Numbered from the stretch's first letter, positions 1 to 8,723 are shown. The stretch: DNA of 13,723 nt from JAKEHZ01 sp035280505 (GCA_035280505.1 DATEFT010000849.1:1-13723); one strand, 5' to 3'. Program-made: numbers and translations. Notes: generated by a model not told the origin, from the letters alone.

Positions 1-2126
1 ACTTCCTTCATTCTTTCCGAGCTGATCAGTTCGGCGGGATTGGGAGGAATGGGACCGCAAGGAAGCACCGAGAGATTGGGAATCCAGAGTTTATGAATCA
101 AGGGTTCGACTTCGACCGAACGCGAGAGATAGGTGGAGAGCCCCTGTTGTTGATTCATCTTGAAGGCGCGATGAATCGTCGGGCGCCGCAGATCCGCATC
201 GATCAGCAGCACCGAGAGTCCGAGTTGCGAGAGCGAGATGGCCGTATTGATCGCCGTCGTCGTCTTGCCCTCGCCCGGTTGGCCGCTGGTGAAGAGGATG
301 ATCTTCGGCGGATTACCGGCCGCCGAGAGCAGGACCGACGTTCGCAGCATCCGGTAGGCTTCCACGACCGACGAGAGCTTATCGAGCGAGGTGATCTTGG
401 AGAGGCTGCCGGTGTCTCCGGTCTGAGTATCGATCTCGAGCGGAGGAGTGATATTCACCAACTGGTATTTCCCCCGCTTCTTGGCCGTCAGGGCGCGATG
501 AGAGATCGTGGTGATCGAGGGGATGACGGCCAGAGTCGGCAGTTGCGCCACCCGCACCACGTCCTCGACGCTCTTGACCGTGTTGTCCAGATATTCCAGA
601 AAGAACGCCAGCCCCATGCCGCCGACCAGGCTCACCAGCAGCCCGATCAGGATGGTGCGGAACCGCATGGGCCCGACCGGCGAGGTCGGGATCTCCGCGG
701 GTTCGATCACCCGCAGGTTGTTATGCTGTTCGGCCAGTTCCAGATCGGCCTGCTTGGTCTTGCGCAGGAAGTCGTCGTACAACGCCTTGGCGGTATCGAC
801 ATCGGACTTGAGGATGCTGTATTGAACCGAGGCCTGATTCTCCTGCAGGGCCTCGGCCTTGGCCCTGTCGAGCGCCACCTTGAGCGACCGCTCGTCGCGC
901 AGCGCGCGTTCGAAGTTGGCCTTCAGAGTCTCGGCCAGCGCGAACCGCGCCTCATTCATCTGTTGGCGCAGCGACGCGATCTTCGATTTGACGGCGGCCA
1001 GCCGCGGGTTGTCCGGGCCGAACTTCGTGTTCAGTTCGGCCTCTTCGGTCAGCAATTTTCCCAGCTCTCCCTGCAGGCTGCTGGTCTTCGGGTCGGCGAA
1101 GGCCTCGGGCAACTGCTCGACCCGGCCGCTGAGCACGTCGTCGTAGAGCGACTGCTTGAGCATGCGATCCGTCTCGGCCTTGGTCGCCTGGGAGTGCAGG
1201 GCCGACAACTTATCGGTCGTCAGACTCTCCTTGCCGTCGCCCGAAAAGATGCCGTTCCGCCGGGTGTAATCGGCGAGGGCCTGTTCCGCCTGCTCGACTT
1301 TGCTCTTGAGTTCGCGCGTCGAGCGGACCAGCCAATCGGAGGCGCCGGAGAACCGCGCCGTCTTGCGCTCGAAACTCCGGCTGATGAAATTGTTGGCGGA
1401 GGCATTGACGATCGCCGAGGCCAGCGCCGGATCCGTGTGGTCGAACGAGACGTGCAGGACATGGGTGCCCGGCTCCGCGTCGACGTTCAGTTTGTTCCGC
1501 AGAATGTTGACGTAGGGGCCCAGGCGTTGACTCTCCTCGGGAGTCCGTTCGTTCAAGACGGCCAGTTGCGCGGAGACGGGCGCCTCGATCGGCTTCGGTT
1601 TTTCGCCGACCGACCCGCCCGAGAGGCGAGATCCGATGTCCTTGAGCGAACTCAGGATCGATTTCTTATGCAGGCTCTCGATGAACTTGGAATTCTGATC
1701 CAGTTGCAACCGCACCACGATATCTTCCAGCAGCGGGCGGCTCTTAAAGATGATCTTATTGGTGTTGATATTGTCGGAGTCGTCGATCTCGATGACCTTG
1801 GCGTCGGTCTTGACCACGGTGGCCGAATCCTTGGTGATCTCGATGATGGTCTCGGCCCGGTAGATCGACGGCGTGCGATAGACTTCGATGGTCAGGGCGA
1901 TGGTCGTAATGGCGGCGATCACCATCACCAGCCACTTGCGTTTGCGGATCACCCGCCAGACCTCGCGCAGGTGAATGCCCTGATCGGAATCGGCGCCCTC
2001 GCCATATCCATACCCATATCCGTAATCGGATGATCGGCTGCCTGGTCTGCTTACTGTAAACGGGCGTATGATGGCCGTCTCTTCCTGAGTCAGCGGTCGC
2101 TCCACCTCTTTTTTATCTTCATTCAT
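1..2126 (-). CDS. Polysaccharide co-polymerase / BY-type tyrosine autokinase (Wzc-like), C-terminus outside window
   Basis: Inner-membrane protein expected to control chain length and export of an exopolysaccharide through tyrosine autophosphorylation. About 708 codons are visible; the gene runs off the left edge and has no stop here. A cytoplasmic tail of about 60 residues holds four YG repeats (Tyr35, 37, 39, 41). Then come a first membrane helix (about 64-83), a Wzz-type periplasmic region with long coiled-coil GNVR segments, and a second helix (about 488-508). The kinase domain follows: an EAYRMLRTS segment, Walker A PGEGKTT (about residue 617), the Walker A'-like LLIDADLRRP (about 640), and GPIPPNPAEL near the edge, all hallmarks of BY-kinases. 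ATG at 2126 follows a GAGGAAGAAGG ribosome-binding site. It lies 57 bp downstream of the Wza-like export gene, as expected for co-transcription. The usual C-terminal Tyr cluster would be outside the window, so I cannot say whether it exists. Family assignment is firm. Confidence 0.94.
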   Translation of the reverse strand, partial: MNEDKKEVERPLTQEETAIIRPFTVSRPGSRSSDYGYGYGYGEGADSDQGIHLREVWRVIRKRKWLVMVIAAITTIALTIEVYRTPSIYRAETIIEITKDSATVVKTDAKVIEIDDSDNINTNKIIFKSRPLLEDIVVRLQLDQNSKFIESLHKKSILSSLKDIGSRLSGGSVGEKPKPIEAPVSAQLAVLNERTPEESQRLGPYVNILRNKLNVDAEPGTHVLHVSFDHTDPALASAIVNASANNFISRSFERKTARFSGASDWLVRSTRELKSKVEQAEQALADYTRRNGIFSGDGKESLTTDKLSALHSQATKAETDRMLKQSLYDDVLSGRVEQLPEAFADPKTSSLQGELGKLLTEEAELNTKFGPDNPRLAAVKSKIASLRQQMNEARFALAETLKANFERALRDERSLKVALDRAKAEALQENQASVQYSILKSDVDTAKALYDDFLRKTKQADLELAEQHNNLRVIEPAEIPTSPVGPMRFRTILIGLLVSLVGGMGLAFFLEYLDNTVKSVEDVVRVAQLPTLAVIPSITTISHRALTAKKRGKYQLVNITPPLEIDTQTGDTGSLSKITSLDKLSSVVEAYRMLRTSVLLSAAGNPPKIILFTSGQPGEGKTTTAINTAISLSQLGLSVLLIDADLRRPTIHRAFKMNQQQGLSTYLSRSVEVEPLIHKLWIPNLSVLPCGPIPPNPAELISSERMKE

Positions 2127-2179
2127 ACCAGGCCTTCTTCCTCATCAACACTAGACATTAACCTCATCAAAGATGGAGG

Positions 2180-2195
2180 CGGATTATGGGATCCG
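2180..2195 (-). other. Small hairpin at the stop codon of the export gene
   Basis: On the minus strand CGGAT and ATCCG form a perfect 5-bp stem around a 6-nt loop (CCCATA), and the TAA stop of the Wza-like gene begins inside the loop. No T-run follows, so it is at best a weak attenuator or processing site between the export and kinase genes. It resembles larger stop-in-loop hairpins at 6372-6395 and 12756-12780. Confidence 0.3.
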
Positions 2196-3344
2196 GTAGA
2201 TCATACTGGTCCCCAGCGCCGTCAATAAAGCTCCGCCGACAGTCTTCACCTTGCTGTTGGGAATCATAATCACGTCGTTCGGCATGATCGGCAGATCCTC
2301 CTTCTTGCCGCTCATGATCGAGGCGATATCGACCGAAATCTCCGTCAATTTTCCGGTCGCCGGATCTTGCCGGAAGATGATGCCGCGGCTGGTCGCCGAC
2401 TTGAAGTAGGTGCCCTGGGCCAGCGACATGGCTTGCCGGAGGGTCGTGCCTTCCCGCAAGGGGAACTGCCCCGGCGTCCTCACTTCACCGGCCACAAAGA
2501 AGACATCCGAGGGCGGAATGTAGACCAGGTCGTTCGGTTCGACCATCATGTTCTGCTCGAAGCGGCCCCGGACCAACCCGCCGATCTGGGCCGTGAGGAC
2601 CTCGTATTCACTCTCGCCTTCGATCGCCGTCTTGCCGCCCTTCATCTCCTCGATCGCCTGCGCCAGGGGAGTGCCCGACTTGGCCGCCGGATTCGCGTCC
2701 GTCGATGAATCCGGCTCCATTCCGGCCCGCCGCCGCTCGATCTTCTCGGGATCGACCTTGGTCTCCCGGACGATATAGGCCACCGACCCGCGATTCTCCG
2801 ACAATCCGCCGGCGATCGTGATCAGCTTGAAGAGCGAGGGACGCCCCTCAATCACGTAGACCCCGGGCGATTTGACGGCCCCCTGAATGAAGAAGGTGCG
2901 GCTGTTGTACTGTTCAACCGTCACGTAGACCTTCGGATCCTTGAGATACCGGCCGCGCAACCCCTCGGAGATCAGGTTGGAGACCTCCTCCGGCGTCTTG
3001 CCGGCCACCTCCATGGATCCTAGATATTTCATCGGGATCTTCCCGGACTTGTTGATCCGGTACTTGCCCGACAGCTCGGGGGCGTCCTCGATATTGACGC
3101 CGATCACATCGCTCGGAGCGAGCTGATAATCCTCATCCGAAGAGACGATGACGTCCTGATTGCCGCGCCCTCCGGCGCGTGACCTGGAATCGGCCCCTTC
3201 CCGGCCCTCGCGGCGCGGCCCCGAATCCTCGGAACGACCCGGCGGCCCCTGCCCGAAGGCCACGACCGTCAAGGAGGTCCACAGACCCAACCAGAGCGGC
3301 AAGGTCAGAAATTTGCTAATTTTTAGGATCTGTCGAATCTTCAA
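2184..3344 (-). CDS. Outer-membrane polysaccharide export protein (Wza-like, Poly_export plus SLBB domains)
   Basis: Predicted periplasmic/outer-membrane export protein of 386 aa that would move the finished polysaccharide across the outer membrane together with the adjacent BY-kinase. An N-terminal signal sequence (about 1-31) is followed by a charged Gly/Arg-rich linker (33-64), a Poly_export domain starting at YQLAPSDVIGV (73-150), a first SLBB domain (about 151-195, with GAVKSPGVY), a variable insert (196-250), a second SLBB (about 281-340, with GEVRTPGQFPL) and a short C-terminal hydrophobic segment (368-384). There is no lipobox cysteine, unlike classical Wza, so it is probably not acylated. 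The start is TTG at 3344: a strong GGAGGT lies 6 nt upstream, and the TTG overlaps the TGA of the polymerase/ligase gene as TTGA, which implies translational coupling. Family is firm; the polysaccharide is unknown. Confidence 0.93.
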   Translation of the reverse strand: MKIRQILKISKFLTLPLWLGLWTSLTVVAFGQGPPGRSEDSGPRREGREGADSRSRAGGRGNQDVIVSSDEDYQLAPSDVIGVNIEDAPELSGKYRINKSGKIPMKYLGSMEVAGKTPEEVSNLISEGLRGRYLKDPKVYVTVEQYNSRTFFIQGAVKSPGVYVIEGRPSLFKLITIAGGLSENRGSVAYIVRETKVDPEKIERRRAGMEPDSSTDANPAAKSGTPLAQAIEEMKGGKTAIEGESEYEVLTAQIGGLVRGRFEQNMMVEPNDLVYIPPSDVFFVAGEVRTPGQFPLREGTTLRQAMSLAQGTYFKSATSRGIIFRQDPATGKLTEISVDIASIMSGKKEDLPIMPNDVIMIPNSKVKTVGGALLTALGTSMIYRIP

Positions 3345-4765
3345 GAATAGACCTCCAATTCCTGCGCGACTCCTCTTCCGCGAGGATCTCGATCAAAACC
3401 GGGGCTATCGACCTGGCTTGACATGGCAGCCCAACTGATATTGGAGATGACAACCGTCAGCACCATGAAAAGTAAAGCATTTGAAGGCAACTGTAAATTG
3501 AAGTCGAACAAACTGTGGACGAACATCGCCAAGACCCCGCCTCCACAGCCCAGGGCCCAGGCGGATCGGTTCCGATCTCGATGACGCAGAGCCCGCAGTA
3601 TATCGCGGATCACCAAGACCATGAAACTGAGGGCGGCCACTCCGCCGAGGATCCCGCAATCGGCCACGATCTGCAGATAATCGTTGTGCGCCTGCTTGAC
3701 CGCCAACTGCCCGTTTCGTTCGTTATAGATCGGATAGGCCGTCGGATAGGCGCCCAGCCCGACTCCCGTCAGCCAATGATCCCGGATCATGGCCGTCGTA
3801 TCCCGCCAGATCCAGCCTCGACTTTGATAGAAGGTCTCGCCGCCGGGCTCGCGGCCGCCTCCGGCCAGGTCGGTCCGTTCCACGCGCCTGACCACCGAAT
3901 CGGCCCCGACCCACCAGACCCCGGCCCCGATGGTCGAGACGATCAGGGCGGCGGCGGCCAGCCGCGACAGAGCGCGCGGGAATCGGCGGCCCGTCGAATA
4001 CTCCTCGCCGGACTCGGACGACCTGAAACTCAGAATGACCACGAACATCAGGCCGGAGAGCAGGCTGATCATGCCGCCCCTGGAGAGCGAGACGATCACG
4101 GCCACCCCCATGATCACGGCGGCGAACCCATAGAGGATCGCCTTCTCTCCCCGCACGGCCCGCCTTAGGACCAGCGCGATCGGAATCGGCACGATCATCT
4201 CGAGGTAACCGGCGAAATGATTGTGGTTGACGAACGGGCCGAACGGCGACGTGGGCGGCGCGCTGGGCTCCAGGATCCAGTAATACTTCCCGTTCCAGGT
4301 GAAGTGTTGAATCAATCCGAAGACGGCCAGCGTGAGGCCGAAAAAGATCAGGAAATTTCCGACCGCCGACAGCTTGTTGCGTTCTTCAAGAATCCGGGCC
4401 GCGATCAACGAGACGATCAGCAGACCGGCCACCAGTTCCAGAGCCAACCGCGTGGCCTCGACATCCATCGAGAGACCGCGGCGCTGTCCGGTTCCATCCG
4501 TGTAGGAGAGGCTCTGGAGCACGCCATAGATCAAGAGAGCCGCCAGCGGCAGCAGCACCGGGGGGACTCTCAACTCCACCCGCTGTTCGACCAGCGACTT
4601 GACGGCCCACAACAGCAGGAGCCCGGTCACCGTCAGGCCCAGCAGGGCGATCGACCACGGTTCGACCGTGCCGAAAGCCAGGGTCGAACCCGCCATCAGC
4701 CCGCACAGACCGGCGGTCATGATCCAGCCGATTCTGTCGCCGAGTTGTTTCTCGCGTCGTGCCAT
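3341..4765 (-). CDS. O-antigen ligase / Wzy-type polymerase family membrane protein (Wzy_C)
   Basis: Multi-pass inner-membrane protein of 474 aa expected to join lipid-linked glycan units in the periplasm, either polymerising them (Wzy) or transferring chains to an acceptor (WaaL/PglL-like). Around ten or more hydrophobic helices are visible. Family motifs are FGPFVNHNHFAGYLEM (175-190), SLSRGG (226-231), a large periplasmic loop with RGWIWRDTTAMIRDHWLTGVGLGAY (316-340), QAHNDYLQIVADCG (358-371) and HSLFDFNLQLPSN (417-429). The His of AHNDYLQ matches a conserved periplasmic-loop residue of the family. ATG at 4765 is preceded by AGAAAGTAGG, a weak ribosome-binding site. The stop overlaps the TTG start of the export gene. 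Sequence alone cannot separate polymerase from ligase; the location beside Wza- and Wzc-like genes favours a role in exopolysaccharide polymerisation. Confidence 0.9.
   Translation of the reverse strand: MARREKQLGDRIGWIMTAGLCGLMAGSTLAFGTVEPWSIALLGLTVTGLLLLWAVKSLVEQRVELRVPPVLLPLAALLIYGVLQSLSYTDGTGQRRGLSMDVEATRLALELVAGLLIVSLIAARILEERNKLSAVGNFLIFFGLTLAVFGLIQHFTWNGKYYWILEPSAPPTSPFGPFVNHNHFAGYLEMIVPIPIALVLRRAVRGEKAILYGFAAVIMGVAVIVSLSRGGMISLLSGLMFVVILSFRSSESGEEYSTGRRFPRALSRLAAAALIVSTIGAGVWWVGADSVVRRVERTDLAGGGREPGGETFYQSRGWIWRDTTAMIRDHWLTGVGLGAYPTAYPIYNERNGQLAVKQAHNDYLQIVADCGILGGVAALSFMVLVIRDILRALRHRDRNRSAWALGCGGGVLAMFVHSLFDFNLQLPSNALLFMVLTVVISNISWAAMSSQVDSPGFDRDPRGRGVAQELEVYS
3351..3356 (-). promoter_or_regulatory. 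Strong ribosome-binding site for the TTG-started export gene
   Basis: The minus strand reads GGAGGT, then 6 nt, then TTG at 3344-3342. It lies inside the last codons of the upstream polymerase/ligase gene and decides in favour of the TTG start, since no ATG is available before the signal peptide. Confidence 0.75.
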
Positions 4766-4796
4766 CCTACTTTCTAACTTTCTAAACTACTTTCTG

Positions 4797-4828
4797 AACC
4801 GCGAAACACGCGAAAGTTTTTCGCGGTT
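4797..4828. repeat. Palindromic intergenic repeat (AACCGCGAAA hairpin)
   Basis: AACCGCGAAA (4797-4806) and TTTCGCGGTT (4819-4828) form a perfect 10-bp inverted repeat with a 12-nt spacer. The spacer contains a further CGCGAAA copy, so the two CGCGAAA direct copies can compete for pairing. It lies in the 100-bp gap between the TPR gene and the polymerase/ligase gene, upstream of a run of AGAAAGT copies (4767-4795). The form resembles short interspersed palindromes of environmental bacteria; that resemblance is from memory and untested. It might also act as an mRNA attenuator in the operon. Confidence 0.55.
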
Positions 4829-4865
4829 TGATTTCAAATTCCCAAGAACCTGATCTCCAGAAAAC

Positions 4866-6251
4866 TCATTTGCCGGCCGAGTCCCGCTCCGTCAGGCTCA
4901 AATCGTCGAACCAGACCACGCCTCGCGTCGGGTCGTCGTAACTGAACTTCGGAATCCTGACGATCCCGATGAACTTTGCCGCTGGCTGCTCCGACGAATC
5001 GTCGGGCCCGACGAAATCGATCACCAGCCGCTGCCAATCGGACGCCCCCGCGACGACCGGTTCGGAGGTCGCGATCACGCCGTTCGGCCCCAGCAGAGCC
5101 AGTCGCGGCCCCTCCGTCGTGACCAGATCACCGGCTCGGGCATAGCCCTCCAGCCGGTAGCGGCGGCCGGGGCGGAGCGCGACCAGTTGCTTGATCTCTC
5201 CATTCAGGTTGGTGGTATCGCGCCCGGCGAAGGCGATCTTCAAGGAGCGAGTGCCGCTGTGCGCCATCCCGGTCTCGGTCGTGATCCTCGCATATTCGCT
5301 GCGGGCGAGGATCCAATCGAAATGATCGAGCTCTCGCACCGCCTCCGATTCGAAACCGCCGTTCCAGAGCAGCCCGCCCGGCGGCGAACCGGCGTCCGTC
5401 GGAACGGCCGCCAGATCCACCCACAACGCCCGCGCCGATTCATACTGTCCGGCGTCGATCAAGGACCTGATGAAGGCGGCGCTCTTCGGCGAATTCAACT
5501 TCGACTCGCGGTCGATCCGGTGAAAGATGCCCAGGGCCTCGGACGACAGCTTCTGATCGAGCAGAAATTGCACGAGCGACAACCGCGCCGCCGGATCGGC
5601 GCCCGCCAGCCGCTTCAGCAGCTCGAGATCTCCATCCGACGACTGCCAGAGCAACTCGAAAGCGAGCGGCCGCAGATCGTCGCTGTTCCTGGTGGCCTCA
5701 CGAAAGGAGTCGAGCGAATCGCCCGGCTTCCCTCTTCTGATCAGCAGATTGGCCAGCGCCCAGTTGACCTCCGCGTGATGCGGAGCCAATCGCGCCGCGG
5801 CCCGCAGCGACTCTTCGGCTCGCTCCGAATCTCCGCCCAGTTCCTCTAAGGTGCCGAGCAGGTACCTGATTCGGTAGTCCCAGCCGGAGAGATCGGCGGC
5901 CAGCTTGGCATGTGCGAGCGCCTGGTCGAGCATCGGTTCCTGACCGCCGGCATTGGCCAGTTCGGCTCGCGCCAACCGCAGATAGACGCGCGGCGAGTCC
6001 GGAAACTTCTGCGCGGTCAGGGCCAGCGCCTCGCGGCTCAGAGAGAGCCGCGGATCGGCCACGCCCCTGATCACGAAATGCGCATAGGTCAACCAGCTCA
6101 GCGCGCCGCAGACCAACGCCGCGGCGACCGCCAGCGCCAACCGCCCAACCAGATGATCCAATTTAAAGACGAAGTGCACGAGAAGCGGGGAGAGATTACG
6201 GGACGTTCGGAGATCACCGAGTAACCCGAGCCCGGGTCCCCGTGACCTCAT
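4866..6251 (-). CDS. Membrane-anchored TPR protein with C-terminal carbohydrate-binding-like beta-sandwich
   Basis: 461 aa. A single membrane helix (about 34-62, after a basic, Arg-rich start) is followed by TPR-like helical repeats (about 70-280, with the clearest units around SPRVYLRLARAEL, YRIRYLLGTLEELGGDSERAEESLRAAARLAP and HAEVNWALANLLIRRGKPGDSLDSFREA). The C-terminal part (about 292-461) begins GGLLWNGGFE, includes SGTRSLKIAF and W-rich strands and ends GVVWFDDLSL, a pattern typical of CBM4/9-like jelly-roll domains. It probably sits on the periplasmic side and binds the glycan or scaffolds the polymerase, which follows 100 bp downstream. That role is inference. ATG at 6251 has only a weak GGCGGA-like ribosome-binding site; a GTG at 6179, just before the membrane helix, is the alternative start but has no better site. 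Confidence 0.8.
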   Translation of the reverse strand: MRSRGPGLGLLGDLRTSRNLSPLLVHFVFKLDHLVGRLALAVAAALVCGALSWLTYAHFVIRGVADPRLSLSREALALTAQKFPDSPRVYLRLARAELANAGGQEPMLDQALAHAKLAADLSGWDYRIRYLLGTLEELGGDSERAEESLRAAARLAPHHAEVNWALANLLIRRGKPGDSLDSFREATRNSDDLRPLAFELLWQSSDGDLELLKRLAGADPAARLSLVQFLLDQKLSSEALGIFHRIDRESKLNSPKSAAFIRSLIDAGQYESARALWVDLAAVPTDAGSPPGGLLWNGGFESEAVRELDHFDWILARSEYARITTETGMAHSGTRSLKIAFAGRDTTNLNGEIKQLVALRPGRRYRLEGYARAGDLVTTEGPRLALLGPNGVIATSEPVVAGASDWQRLVIDFVGPDDSSEQPAAKFIGIVRIPKFSYDDPTRGVVWFDDLSLTERDSAGK

Positions 6252-6371
6252 GCCGTTCCGCCTGCTCCCGTTCTTTCAAATTAAAGCCGGAGTCTCAATT
6301 AACAGAGTATTAAGGGAGGTAGTCGATCTATCCAATCACTTGCTGAGGAGAGAGTCCGAACCGCGCCGAAA

Positions 6372-6395
6372 CACCGCGCCCTTTAGGGCACGGTG
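6372..6395 (-). terminator. Hairpin with the stop codon of the FecR-like gene in its loop
   Basis: The minus strand reads CACCGTGCCC, a TAAA loop, then GGGCGCGGTG: a 10-bp stem with one G-T wobble. The TAA stop (6385-6383) is in the loop. Only TTT follows, so it is a poor intrinsic terminator. It may partly end transcription of the short upstream gene or stabilise its mRNA. Confidence 0.5.
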
Positions 6396-7015
6396 TTGGA
6401 TGCAGTATTATCGTCGCCGTTGTTGGCAGCCACTGCCGCGATCACCGCGGCTCCGCCGGCTCCAGCCAGAATGGCGGCCAGGGGTCCGGCCCCGATCGCT
6501 CCGGTGGGAGTGGTGCTGCTGACGACCAGCGGAACACATCGCACGCCGCGGCCCCCCTGCGGGGCTCTCACCGGCAGCACGGCGGCGTCTCGACCGTCGC
6601 TGGCGGCCACGCCATCCTGAGTCGCGATGGCCACTTTAACGCCGGGCGACGACTTGACCGTGATGTCTCCACCGCTCAGGTCGCCGCTGATCGTTCCGGA
6701 GGAGAAGCGCAGCGTCAATTGGGCTCCCGAAGCGAGTTCGATCCGACCCATCCGGCCCAGATTGATGACGGCGCTGTTCCCTTTGGCACAGCCGACCTTG
6801 ATCAGGCTGTTGGTGTAGACGGAGGACCCGCTGATCGCCGTCTTACCGTTGATCGTCACCGAACCGGTGGCAGACAGTTGGCCCACAATCTTGACTTCAT
6901 CTCTGGCATCCCTGGCTCCGACGGTGACGGCGGTGTTCATCACCCCCCACCCGCTCAAGGCCAGCGCCAATATTGAAGTTCCGATTCTCCGACTTAAATT
7001 TTTGTGAGTAGACAA
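6383..7015 (-). CDS. Secreted FecR-like small protein with Gly/Ala-rich C-terminal helix
   Basis: About 210 aa from a TTG start at 7015, chosen because AGGAGGA lies 6 nt upstream and a signal peptide then begins at once (STHKNLSRR, a hydrophobic core, processing near GARDA). A longer in-frame ATG at 7081 would add 22 residues ahead of the signal, with a weaker GGGGT site. The mature part resembles a FecR-type beta domain: VTINGKTAISGSSVYT, then small repeating strands through SGGDITVKSSPGVKVAI. Two cysteines (about 76 and 160) could form a disulfide. The C-terminus has a Gly/Ala-rich hydrophobic stretch (about 179-197, LAAILAGAGGAAVIAAVAA) and a polar tail ending NTVP with no basic cluster, so it is not a standard PEP-CTERM signal. 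It sits first in the polysaccharide gene run. Function unknown; FecR-like is a structural impression only. Confidence 0.7.
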   Translation of the reverse strand: MSTHKNLSRRIGTSILALALSGWGVMNTAVTVGARDARDEVKIVGQLSATGSVTINGKTAISGSSVYTNSLIKVGCAKGNSAVINLGRMGRIELASGAQLTLRFSSGTISGDLSGGDITVKSSPGVKVAIATQDGVAASDGRDAAVLPVRAPQGGRGVRCVPLVVSSTTPTGAIGAGPLAAILAGAGGAAVIAAVAANNGDDNTASNTVP

Positions 7016-7021
7016 GACTGT

Positions 7022-7028
7022 TCCTCCT
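7022..7028 (-). promoter_or_regulatory. Ribosome-binding site selecting the TTG start of the FecR-like gene
   Basis: The minus strand reads AGGAGGA, 6 nt before TTG at 7015-7013. This is the strongest site near the N-terminus and moves the start 22 codons downstream of the longest reading frame. Confidence 0.65.
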
Positions 7029-7429
7029 GCTGACTGCTTGCGCCGACTGCGCACAAGATTCATAACCAAACTGGGGACCATAGCTTACCCCAAATAAGTA
7101 ATTTTTCAAACTCTATTTCGCCGCTCCCCCCGGAGGCCGAACATTTTTCTCGAAAGGTACTTTTAAGAGGAGACACCTCTCCCATGCTGATATTTAGACC
7201 TTAAGAGGAAACCTCATGTCGAGGCGGCTATCTAAACTTCAGAGAGCGATCACACCCTTAATAGTTCGCACCAGGTAAGACTCATCCGGAATTCATGAGG
7301 GGGGATACTTAATGATAAGCAGGTCTGAACTACCAATCCCCTTCGGCCGGCCTTACATGGTAAGGATTGCCGACCAGCCATAAACTTACCGGCATCCGGT
7401 ATATGGAGTCAAGCGAAAAAGATTATGAA

Positions 7430-7451
7430 CGTATTATGATTAGTAAATACG
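7430..7451 (-). terminator. Candidate terminator hairpin after the efflux adaptor gene
   Basis: CGTATT and AATACG form a 6-bp AT-rich stem with a 10-nt loop directly after the adaptor stop codon. On the minus strand a CTTTTT run follows about 10 nt after the stem. The stem is weak and the T-run is offset, so termination is possible but not certain. Confidence 0.3.
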
Positions 7452-7452
7452 A

Positions 7453-8664
<1,212 letters not shown>

Positions 8665-8723
8665 TTCACTCTCTATTTGTCGATCCGCCAGATCTTGGAT
8701 CTTGTCCAAATTGGCGGTTTTTC

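Larger units (their letters stand above)
7016..7452. other. Gene-free, hairpin-rich intergenic region upstream of the polysaccharide genes
   Basis: About 440 bp with no supported gene and lower GC than its surroundings. Short perfect inverted repeats are AGAGG/CCTCT (7166-7180), GAGG/CCTC (7205-7215), CTCAT/ATGAG (7281-7299), CCTTAC/GTAAGG with an ATG loop (7351-7365) and TACCGG/CCGGTA with a CAT loop (7387-7401). TTAAGAGGA occurs twice (7163-7171 and 7201-7209), each followed by a CCTC arm. A minus-strand TTGACT at 7412-7407 could be a -35 element but lacks a good -10, and TTGAAA near 7112 is another weak candidate. The region could hold a structured 5' leader for the FecR-like gene. I recognise no known riboswitch. 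Confidence 0.45.

Noticed and set aside
93..2033. 646-codon plus-strand open frame
   Set aside because: Antisense to the BY-kinase; the translation is Arg/Gln/Asp/Gly-rich without domains, while the minus strand shows Walker motifs. It is a GC-driven shadow.
7250..7381. 43-codon minus-strand frame (starts MAGRQSLPCK) in the hairpin-rich gap
   Set aside because: Weak ribosome-binding site, no recognisable features, and it overlaps inverted repeats.
7312..7383. 23-codon plus-strand frame with a GAGGGGGG tract 7 nt upstream
   Set aside because: The G-tract resembles a ribosome-binding site, but no downstream plus-strand gene follows and the peptide is unremarkable.
7016..7452. Cyclic-di-GMP riboswitch upstream of the polysaccharide genes
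   Set aside because: Looked for the conserved GEMM core on both strands and did not see it.
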